DNA from: Dromiciops gliroides
Lineage: Eukaryota > Chordata > Mammalia > Microbiotheria > Microbiotheriidae
Reading direction: 5' to 3'
DNA: 64,000 nucleotides
Assembly: GCF_019393635.1 (NCBI RefSeq)
Contig: NC_057861.1
Span: 726,508,232-726,572,231, forward strand
Positions 56,366 through 64,000 of the stretch are shown here, in pieces. Positions within the stretch are counted from its first letter, which is position 1. Each line of letters starts with the position of its first letter. A program made the position numbers and the translations under genes. Under the pieces are notes generated by a model. The model searched no databases. It was not told the DNA's origin and saw only the letters and a program-made list of their open reading frames with translations.

Positions 56366-56496
56366 ACACTCAGTTGCATTAATAAAAGTAATGATGGGAC
56401 ATAAACGTGTCATTTTTTGCAGTTTGCAAACTATAGCCACCTATACAGCTCCTAAATGCCAAAGCTGATTCACTACATAGGTCTAACATCTAAATC

Positions 56497-56803
56497 AGTG
56501 GGGCAAAGTGTGGTACAGTGGAGTATGTGTTGAATCTATAATCAGAGATTCTAGTTTCAAATCCTGACACTGCCCATTGCTAGCTGGGTAATGTTTGGGC
56601 ACATCCCTCAATCTCTCTGTTTTCTTATCTATAAAAAACAAACAAGGGGCAGCTAGGTGGCTAAGTGGATAGGGCACCAGCCCTGGATTCAGGAGGACCT
56701 GAGTTCAAATCCAGCCTCGGAACTTAACAATTACTAGCTGTGTGACACTAGACAAGTCACTTAACCCAAATTGCCTCACAAAAAAACAAACAAACAACAA
56801 CAA

Positions 56804-56834
<31 letters not shown>

Positions 56835-56900
56835 GGAGGTTGGACTAGATGGCTTCTAAGGTTCCTTCTAACACTAGATATATGAGACCATGATCCTAAC
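56497..56900 (+). mobile_element. MIR element split by a SINE
   Basis: Sense MIR: 'tggtacagtggagtatgtgt', 'tttcaaatcctgacactgcc', 'ttttcttatctataaaa' to 56645, then after the SINE 'aaaatgaggaggttggacta', 'ggcttctaaggttccttcta' (56829-56895). Confidence 0.82.
56646..56828 (+). mobile_element. Marsupial tRNA-derived SINE with (CA)n tail
   Basis: Plus-strand copy whose A-rich tail has grown into CAAACAACAACAAACACACA and (CA)n up to 56828. Confidence 0.92.
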
Positions 56901-56904
56901 CTGT

Positions 56905-57745
56905 GGGTCTCAGATCCCTGAAAAGGGCGGGGGGGGGGGGATATTGATATTTTATGATATTTTATGCATTTTCTCAATCAATGGAAAATAACTGTGAAAC
57001 TGTTATTATGTGGGTCAGGATGTTTTGATGTTTAAAGTATCCTTGCACTTGAAGAAACTGGGAACCATTGGTCCAAATATTAAACCAACACATTCATTTA
57101 CCTATGTCTAATCTAAATCATTGGCATCTGCCCCTTCATGTACCTTCTTCCACTCTTTCTCTTCCCCCTGCCCCATGATCCCCTCTGACCTTCCCACCCA
57201 CCACACACAGCCTGGGTTTTTCCTTAGGAAAAAAAAATGAGTGATGCTTATAGACAGCATCACTATCATGCTTCCCTTGTCATTTGTATAAAGACTCAGA
57301 GGAAAGTACTGAGTCTTCAGACCTCAAAAATGTAAACATCTGTCCCATTTGACAGTTTTCCAAAAGGACTCAAAACATAAGCTACCTCCTGTGTAACAAA
57401 AGTGTCAAATGATTAAACTGAAGACATTGAAGATACTTCCTTCTTGGAAGCAGCAGGAGTAGCAACAAAAGTCAGCTTGTGACACTGTTGGAAAGACTTC
57501 CTAAGGCTTCTTGGGATTCACAACCATTTCTGGCACTAAACCCAACTTGAGCTATCAAAAGCAGATGGGGGTTTGAAGATTATGGTGGTGGTGAAATGTA
57601 AGGCCATTTCCTCAAGTTCAATACCTAAGAAAAGGAGTAGATCGGCTGGGATCCCTGTTCTCCCGGTATAGAGTGTATAAGGGTCATGACTCTGACACTG
57701 CTGCTGCCTCTAAACAAAGCCAAAGGGCTCAAAAAATAAAAGGGT
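56905..57745. other. Unassigned intergenic sequence
   Basis: Contains a G-run at 56929-56940. No exon of a receptor gene or other coding domain seen on either strand. Confidence 0.4.
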
Positions 57746-57747
57746 TA

Positions 57748-57865
57748 AGGGGGAGGCCATTTGATCAAGTGGAAAGAGCACTGGGTTTGGAGTTCAAGGC
57801 CTGAATTCCTTATCTATAAAATGAAGTGTTTGGACTAAACAGCCCCTTGGCTTCCTTCCATCTGT
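57748..57865 (+). mobile_element. MIR fragment
   Basis: 'Caagtggaaagagcactggg', 'ttccttatctataaaatgaa', 'ttggactaaacagccccttg'. Confidence 0.72.
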
Positions 57866-58300
57866 AAATTTACGGCTTTCCTCTCAGACCCCTGGTGAGA
57901 GAGGTTATTATAAGAGTTCTTGAATCCATATCAGCACCACGTATTGTTTTGTCAAAATGTTTTCTCCATCAATAGATACTGAATATAACTGATATTGAAT
58001 GAGTGGCTGCAAAATCTTTCGACGATTTAAAAAAAAAAGTGTTCTCTTACTTGAAGAAGCTGGGATCCATTGGTGCTGATGGGAAATGAGAACATTACTG
58101 AGTTCCAATCTTGTCACTGCTCAAGACCAGCTGTGTCAAGATTTGAGCAGTTTGAGCTTTGTTTGCACCCTCTCCTAACATCGCTAATGTTTCTGCAGCT
58201 GCAATGTTACCTGATTTAACAGTGGGTTGTAAAAATAGGGAAAGAAGAAAACACAGGTGTTTGGAAAGCTAGAAAAACAGAGGCAACCAGACCATGTCCT
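57866..58300. other. Unassigned sequence upstream of the CpG island
   Basis: AT-rich DNA just before the EIF4E3 CpG island. No gene on the minus strand where a divergent partner might be expected. Confidence 0.45.
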
Positions 58301-58801
58301 GCTTCCACGTGCTCTCCGAGAGGTGGGAGTGGGGAGTGATGGATGTACTGATCAGTGGTCAAACGTTATGCGGATAACCACATGTAGCGCGTGTGTGTTG
58401 AGACAAGTCCGCTTCCATGTATCTGCTGTCCCGCTGCCTCTGTCCAGCAGCCCAACTGCGCACCTGTGTGCCCTGGGGCGGGCGGCAGCTCTCAGCGCAT
58501 CTGTAGCGCTCGAGCATCCTGCGCTCAGGCCCGCCTGCCTGCGCGCCTCTCTGCGCGCCCTGCTCCCTGTCTGGCTCGCACTGACCGTGCGCGCGCCAAT
58601 CCCCTCCACCCCGCCCCGTACCCCTTCCCGGCTGCTCTTTGTGCCAGCCCGGCACCGGGCCAGCTAACAGCGCGCGCTGGGGCCGGGGTTGGGCCGGCCT
58701 TGACCTCTGGGTGGGCGGGCGGGGGCGGTGCTGACACGACTGCGGGCCGGACCCCGAGGCCCCCGCGTGGGGCGGAGCTGAGGGCGCCCAGAGGCAGGAG
58801 A

Positions 58802-58859
58802 GGGCGGGGGGCGGGGAGGAGACAGAGGGAGGACGCGGGCGGGCGGGGGGTGACTCAGC
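58802..58859 (+). promoter_or_regulatory. GC boxes and an AP-1/antioxidant-response-like site
   Basis: Two overlapping GC boxes (GGGCGGGGGGCGGGG, Sp1/KLF type) start at 58803. They are followed at 58851-58859 by TGACTCAGC, which fits the AP-1 heptamer and the NRF2-small Maf consensus TGACnnnGC. The site lies about 110 bases upstream of the EIF4E3 ATG, probably at or just before the transcription start. A further GC-box cluster and a half Maf site (TGCTGAC) lie at about 58710-58735. The motifs are seen directly; their use is inferred. Confidence 0.5.
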
Positions 58860-58970
58860 CTCGGCAGCCGCGGCCTCCGCTGCTGCTGCTCCCGCCGCCG
58901 GCGCCTCCGCTGTCTCCGGCTTTCTGGGTGCTCGCCTCCGCTAGCTCCGCTGGTCGGGCCAGGGGAGAAA

Positions 58971-59155
58971 ATGGCGCTTCCCCCGGCCGCCGAGGCGGCG
59001 GCGCTGAGCCCCCCGGAGCCCCCTGCCGCGGGCGCCCGCGAGCAGCCCGGGCCGCCGGACTCCGAGGAGCCGCTGGCCATGCAGCGCCTGGCGGAGCTGA
59101 GGCCGGAGCCCGGCGGGGTCCCCCTGCACTCCCCCTGGACCTTCTGGCTCGACAG
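58971..59155 (+). CDS. EIF4E3: EIF4E3 first coding exon (partial gene)
   Basis: This is the first coding exon of eukaryotic translation initiation factor 4E family member 3, a cytoplasmic mRNA cap-binding protein of the eIF4E class 3 group. The ATG at 58971 has a good Kozak context (A at -3, G at +4). It opens about 61 codons beginning MALPPAAEAAALSPPEP, rich in Pro, Ala and Glu, and ending PGGVPLHSPWTFWLDR. The closing PEPGGVPLHS-WTFWLDR block is the conserved start of the eIF4E fold in mammalian EIF4E3, and the MALPPAA start matches the human protein as I remember it. The last codon is split (AG|), with donor GTGAGG at 59156, so the intron is phase 2. The cap-binding tryptophans and the rest of the fold lie in later exons outside the window. 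The 5' leader, first 40 residues and CpG island agree with a first exon. An intronless retrocopy is excluded because homology stops exactly at the donor. Confidence 0.93.
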
Positions 59156-60089
59156 GTGAGGCCAGGCCCGGGGCTGGAGGCCGGGCTAGCTGCACCGCCG
59201 CGGGGCCCCGCGGCAGTCCCTGCCGGTCCCCAGCGGCCCGCATAGGGTGGGGGTAGGGGGAGCTTGCGCCGCCGGCCCCGCCCCCAACGGGGCGGCCCAG
59301 CCCCATCGCAGCCCATCACAGCCCAGCCCGCCCGGCCCGGCCCACCCTGGCCGGGAGCTGCCTCCCCGGCCCGCTTTGTCTCTCGGCCGGGCTGGCCCGC
59401 CCCCTCCCCTCCCGAGCTTGCTCTCTGATCTCTTCTTGCAGCCCAGTGTCTCCTTCACCCCCCCCCCCCCCCCCCCCGGCTGCCGGCCCGAACTCCACCT
59501 CCCCTCCAAGTCCCCCTCCGTCAGCCCGTGGGGCCTGGTCCCGCCTCCCTTCCTGCCTCCCCCCGCCTCTGCCTTTCTTTCCCTTCCTGCTCCGGGACCG
59601 GAGCCATCCCCTCCCCTGCGCACGGCCCAATCACCCGGGCTCTCTGCGGCCCCCAGATTGACCAGACTCCCACCGCTCCCTGCCCAGTCCTCTCTTCTCT
59701 GTAAGGCTAATTCTACACCCAGGACCGACCCCGACCCAAACCTCCCTTCTTCCATTTCATGCCCGCTGCCTGTCCTTTGCTGTTTTTGAAGGTAAGGCAG
59801 CTGAGCTCATACCGGGACACTACCGGGGAGCAGCCCCCGAGCCTAGTAAAAGAGGCAGCAAATGTCACAGAGCCTTGAATGACTGACTCACCTCTCCAAC
59901 CCCATTCCCTTTGGCCTCCTGTGCCCGATTCTGTCCTAGTAAAAGCCGGTAGTAACTTGAAACCTTTGGAAACTTAGACGGGCGCAAGTTGGGCTGCTCA
60001 ATTATTACTTAGCCCTTGGCGGGTTTGGGGTGGGGGGAGGATTAGACAGCCCAATCTCTAGCCCTTTCTGAAGTCGCAGTTCCCTTTAA

Positions 60090-60330
60090 ATAGCAACAAA
60101 TGCAAAGAGCACCAGACCCAAACTGAGGAGGTCTAAGTAATAGATCCAGCTAATAGAAGTGACACTGCGGTTAAGTTCCCATTGCTTCAACTTTCCCATA
60201 CTTAAAACGGACATAATAAAAATCAGTCTTACCTACCATCCAGGATGACTCTGGGAAAAGTAAGATAATACAAGCGAAAGTTCTAGGAAAAGTTAAAAGT
60301 GCTATGCAAACAGAAGGTGACATTTTATTA
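60090..60330 (+). mobile_element. MIR element in intron 1
   Basis: 'Atgcaaagagcaccagaccc', 'caactttcccatacttaaaa', 'ccaggatgactctgggaaaa', 'aaaagtgctatgcaaacaga'. Confidence 0.68.
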
Positions 60331-61104
60331 TCTTTGGAGCAGGGTTGGTATGTCGTGAGTGTGTCAAACTTCAGTTTCATCCCAAGGTCCTTCAGGAACT
60401 TGGTACTCACAGACATTATAGAAGAGTAAAATGATGTCCTCCCTAGAAGCTATCCGAAACACATTTATGGAAATTTTGTTTAGAGAATCTGTTTTAACTA
60501 ATTACTAGGAGAAAATCTCATGTGAAAGTGCTTCTATAAAAATCTGTTAGGGTAGGCAAGTCTGTCATTTCAAAGGCATTATCTAAAATACTTCTTTGAG
60601 GATCAACAAAGATTATTATCTTCCAAATTGGAAAGGATAAACTAACCTTTCAGAATTAGGATTCTGTTATAGTTTCTTAAGAATGGATACTTTAACCCTT
60701 AGGCCATTCTCTTTTCCAGATTCACTGGTTAATGGGGGATGATTGGGGGGAGGGGGGGGAATGGTCCCATTCTCCAGTTTTTCAAAACATTTCAATTTGA
60801 TTGCTTTTGTATAGATACAGAATCCTAATAGGACATTTAACTGTCCTTACAATTCTTACTTAAGCTAATTTCCCCCAAAAGTAATTGCTTCTATCTCATT
60901 GTTTTCAAAGGTATAGACACAAAGAGAAGTCATTTTAATTCTTTATTAGCTATCTACTAGTTATTGTTGTTTTTTAAACAATATAATCTAGTATTTAAGG
61001 AAGGTGAGTATTATAGTTAATTCTGACGTTTTGGAAATTTTGTTACCTAAAAGAATATTCATGTTGACCAAAGTTTAATTACCAAAAACTTATTTTGGAA
61101 TAAT

Positions 61105-61200
61105 AGAATAATATTAGTTTTAAGCTGGAAGGTTTATCTAGGACAACCCCTTCCTTTTAGAGATGAGCAAATTGAGCCCAGAGAGGTTAAGCCAGCATTT
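61105..61200 (-). mobile_element. MIR-like fragment
   Basis: 'Ttagttttaagctggaaggt', 'ttagagatgagcaaattgag', CCCAGAGAGGTTAAGCC. Confidence 0.65.
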
Positions 61201-61724
61201 TTTTTTGGCACTGTACCAAAAGGCCTCAAGAAACAATAGTTATTTTCATTGATTTTTCCACCTAGGTAGAAGACAGACAAAAATGAGGTGTTGTTTCAGT
61301 GTTTTCTAACATTTTCTTGAAACAATATACAATGACATTTTATGATAAGCAGAAGAGGAAAAACTCAATAAATAATATTCTTCCACTTAAGAGTTTAGGA
61401 TTTTTTCATCTCAGTAACTCAATAATCAATTTGAATATATTTTTTCACAGTGTAATAATCAGTAATATTGATGGCTACATTCATTTATGAAACAAAATTA
61501 GTTCAAACATGCCAAATAATAACATATTTTGCTTAGATCAATTTTTAAAATGGTTTTCATTGAATATTTCCTCCCACCTCACCAACCTAGTATCAGTAAT
61601 AATTATATACACAGTTTCCAATTTATGAACAAGCTGTGTTTCAAGAGTTTGGAGCTTAGAACATATCTTCTCAAAGTAACAATTTTACAGTGCTAATCTG
61701 AGTTCTATAGTCTTGAATTAGAAT

Positions 61725-61850
61725 TCAGATATAGTGGAAAGAGTGCTGTGTTTAGAGTTAAGACCAGTTCAAATCTCAGCTACTGAATTCTCTTATCTGT
61801 CAAATGAAAGTATAGGATTGCATGATTTTGGTGCTCAAATTCAGTGCTAT
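61725..61850 (+). mobile_element. MIR fragment
   Basis: 'Atagtggaaagagtgctgtg', GTTCAAATCTCAGCTACT, 'ctcttatctgtcaaatgaaa'. Confidence 0.68.
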
Positions 61851-62284
61851 ATCTGAGTGTCTGCCTTTTTCTAGATCATAGGCAAAATTTATCAGTGCTC
61901 AAAATTGCCTTTGATATCTCTTACACTTTTTCTGGACTTCTCTCTCCAATCCACATGCTTCCCTAAGTTTTCTGCTGTGGTATACATCCTGGTAAAATTT
62001 TCCACGTTCTAAAACTACCTCCCTCTCCTTCTGAAGGTGGAGATGAGGGTGGACAATGATAGCTCTATCGATATCTGTTTGTGAAGGTAGTTTGCAAGTC
62101 AGGACCATTTTAAATTGTCAGAATTGAAGAGCTAATAGACTATGAAGATATGTTGTACTATTTTTAAGTGATAATTCTTTATTGATTCTCCATAGGTACA
62201 GTATTTCTCAATTTGCATTTATGTAGTTCCTTTTTGGGAATTTATAAATTTTCATGTTATAATTTAGGGTTATTGAAACATGTC

Positions 62285-62645
62285 ATCATCATCATAGCTA
62301 GCAATGATAAAACACTTTCATGTTGGCTAAGCCCTTTAGAGTGATCCTCACAACAATCCTGGGAGATAGGCACAATTATTATCCTCATTTTACAGATGAG
62401 GAAACTGAGGTAGACATAGATTAAGTGACTAGCCTAATCACTTAACCGCTAAGTTTCTGAGGCTGGATATGAACTTAGATCTTCATGCCAGGTCCAGCAC
62501 TCTATAAACTGTGCCATCTACCATTTACATAGCACTTTACATGTGTTATTTGATCTTCACAAAAGCCAGGTGAAGTAGGTGCTATTATTAATTTTACATG
62601 TCAAATTTACCCATTTTACATAAGAGGAAACTAAGGCCAAGAGAG
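62285..62645 (-). mobile_element. Two MIR copies in a row
   Basis: First copy 62285-62522: 'atcctcacaacaatcctggg', 'ttttacagatgaggaaactg', 'ctataaactgtgccatctac'. Second, shorter copy 62523-62645: 'atttacatagcactttacat', 'ttttacataagaggaaacta'. Confidence 0.8.
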
Positions 62646-63169
62646 AGGAAAGAAACAAACATTATAAAGAAATTAAATTGATTCTGTATCATATTACAAT
62701 TGATTCTTTTTGTAATTGATCCTATTTGGTATAACTGCCCCATTTTGTATGATTGCTCAAGCCACAGTTCTTTGTCTCTGTCTGTGAGTTAAGTTTACAA
62801 GTTCAGTTTTCCTGCTAATCACTTTTATTTTTGCCTCAAGGAAATCTGCTCTCCATGAGGAATGTAAGTAGACAGCTGGGAGTCTGGTCTAGTATCTTTC
62901 CACCACCAAACTATCCTACAAGGATGTCTGCTTTGTTATCCAAAATCTGGTCCACTATCTCTGACTTTCCAAATGGACTCAAACAATGAACATTTCTTGG
63001 TCATAGGAGGGAAGGAGATGGCTATTGCTAGTACATCCTTTCCAATTTCCAATCAATCATGTTGTTCTCACCCCACTCCCCAGTGCTGCCAACCCTGTAA
63101 TCAATTGCATTATTTTCTTCACTTACCCAGTTCTGTTCATTCTTCTATGCTTGTAAAAAAAAAAAAGCT

Positions 63170-63322
63170 GGGGCAGCTAGGTCAAACAGTGGATAGAGCA
63201 CAGGCCCTGGATTCAGGAGGACCTGAGTTCAAATTCGACTCAGACACTTAACAATTACCAGCTGTGTGACCCTGGGCAAGTCACTTAACCCCAATTGCCT
63301 CACCCAAAAAAAAAAAAAAAAA
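63170..63322 (+). mobile_element. Marsupial tRNA-derived SINE in intron 1
   Basis: Plus-strand copy, sense to EIF4E3, with AAAAAGCTG before and after. The head reads GGGGCAGCTAGGTCAAACAG (altered box A) and the middle lacks a few bases. Confidence 0.92.
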
Positions 63323-63459
63323 AAAGCTGTGCTTCCTTCTCTGGGTCATTGGCCTGAATGAGCTAGCCATTTGACCTACTTTGTTAACAGGTTTGCACCC
63401 TGCTAATAAACTGAAGAGGTTTGGAATTCTTCACTTCAATTTACCTTTATTAAATTCTG

Positions 63460-63705
63460 TTGAGACAATCAAGCACTTACTTTGTGCCAGACACTAAGTG
63501 CTTTGCAAATGTTATCTCATTTGATTCTCACAACAGCTTTGGGAGGTAGATACTATTATTATTCCCATTTTATAGTTGGAGGAAACTGAGGTAAACAATG
63601 ACTTTGGCAAGGTCAGATAGCTAGTAAGTATCTGAGGCAAGATTCAAATTCAGTTCTTTTTGATTCCTTTAACTCTATCCACTCACTGCACCACCTAACT
63701 GAGAA
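63460..63705 (-). mobile_element. MIR element
   Basis: 'Gcacttactttgtgccagac', 'tctcatttgattctcacaac', 'ttatagttggaggaaactga', 'ctatccactcactgcaccac'. Confidence 0.8.
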
Positions 63706-63855
63706 CTGACTCTGGGAAAGAGATCTGGGTTCAAATTCTGTCTCACATTTTTACCTATGGTTACTTAACCTTTCTGGCTCTCAGTTTTCTCAAAAACAAA
63801 ATGAAGGGCTTGGACTAGATGGTTTCTGAAGTCTAGATCAATGATTCTGTGAAAG
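63706..63855 (+). mobile_element. MIR element, opposite strand
   Basis: GGGTTCAAATTCTGTCTCAC, 'ctcagttttctcaaaaacaa', 'cttggactagatggtttctg'. It abuts the antisense copy and could fold back with it. Confidence 0.75.
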
Positions 63856-64000
63856 AGAAAAAAATTACTAAATGATTTGTTGATGTTTTTAAAAATTGCC
63901 TTTTTCTTATAAACAGCACACTCTGCAAATACTTCTCAGCAAGCTCCTCAGTGCTTCGCAAACCTATGATTTCTGCTAATGCAGGTATTTTCCACCAGCG

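Larger units (their letters stand above)
58300..59750. promoter_or_regulatory. CpG island over the EIF4E3 promoter and exon 1
   Basis: Base composition changes abruptly from AT-rich intergenic DNA to GC-rich, CpG-dense sequence at about 58.3 kb and back at about 59.75 kb. The island covers the upstream promoter, the 5' UTR, EIF4E3 exon 1 and the first 600 bases of intron 1. It is the only CpG-dense stretch in the window. Long open frames inside it on both strands are a by-product of few stop codons in GC-rich DNA. No TATA box stands at a suitable place, so a dispersed-start housekeeping-type promoter is likely. Confidence 0.9.
59156..64000 (+). other. EIF4E3: EIF4E3 intron 1 (5' part)
   Basis: The intron opens with GTGAGG at 59156 and no exon matching EIF4E3 residues after WTFWLDR is visible before the window ends. 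The first 600 bases are CpG island, including a 20-base run of C at 59458-59477. After that the intron is AT-rich, with MIR copies (about 60.1, 61.7, 62.3-62.6, 63.5-63.8 kb) and one SINE at 63.2 kb. Between about 60.33 and 61.10 kb and between 62.65 and 63.15 kb I recognise nothing. Confidence 0.8.

Noticed and set aside
1..58300. Exons of PROK2, the neighbour expected upstream of EIF4E3 in human
   Set aside because: Looked for the AVITGACDKDSQCGGGMCC-type cysteine pattern in the supplied frames and by eye; nothing seen, so the gene is probably beyond the left edge.
58391..59245. 284-codon plus-strand frame across the EIF4E3 promoter and exon
   Set aside because: It is in a different frame from the EIF4E3 ATG at 58971, is made of low-complexity Arg/Pro/Ala/Gly, and reflects scarce stop codons in a CpG island.
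59186..59755. 189-codon minus-strand frame in intron 1
   Set aside because: Gly/Arg-rich CpG-island frame with no transmembrane segments; it is not GPR27 or another recognisable protein.

Overview
The window is vertebrate nuclear DNA, almost certainly from a marsupial. About 25 copies of one tRNA-headed SINE (starts GGGGCAGCTAGGTGG, carries a box-B-like GTTCAAATCC, ends in poly(A), usually flanked by target-site duplications) lie on both strands. They sit with MIR-type CORE-SINEs, L1 and ORF2-less (HAL1-like) LINEs, L2/CR1-clade LINE remnants and solo retroviral LTRs. I recognise this repertoire from opossum, wallaby and devil DNA, but cannot name the species. There are no bacterial-style genes, operons or CRISPR arrays.

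The only host gene I can support is EIF4E3 (eukaryotic translation initiation factor 4E family member 3) on the plus strand. A CpG island (about 58.3-59.75 kb) contains its promoter, 5' UTR and first coding exon (58971-59155), which ends at a GT splice donor. The rest of the window, to 64000, is the start of a long first intron. I did not find exon 2.

The 58 kb upstream is intergenic and made largely of layered transposons. 0-3.4 kb: minus-strand L1 carrying a solo LTR and a 5' UTR with 42-bp tandem repeats. 4-12 kb: L2/CR1-like 3' ends, SINEs, two LTRs and a 24-bp minisatellite. 12.76-14.17 kb: a Tigger1-like DNA transposon holding a SINE which itself holds an LTR. 15-19 kb: TG/CA/TA microsatellites, an RTE/BovB-like SINE fragment and an LTR with perfect 4-bp duplications. 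20-26 kb: L2/MIR/L1 fragments. 27.3-30.4 kb: a HAL1-like ORF1-only element. 30.7-31.2 kb: CR1-like remnant. 34.2-36.2 kb: a repeat-poor island. 36.2-44.6 kb: a pile of nested L1 elements, one interrupted by a second L1. 44.6-46.2 kb: possible LTR and LINE 3' end. 47.5-48.1 kb: relic of a Ty3/gypsy-type integrase. 51.57-52.06 kb: three SINEs head to tail. 52.75-54.8 kb: a 2-kb L2-clade reverse-transcriptase relic. 55.6-56.4 kb: another LTR with a SINE inside.

The main points of interest are the layered insertions that order events in time, the repeated loss of the ORF2 5' half among L1 copies, a recombinant-looking solo LTR, the gypsy integrase fossil, an NRF2/AP-1-like site in the EIF4E3 promoter, and the absence of the GPR27 receptor gene expected head-to-head with EIF4E3. 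All family names rest on reading and memory; no database search was possible.
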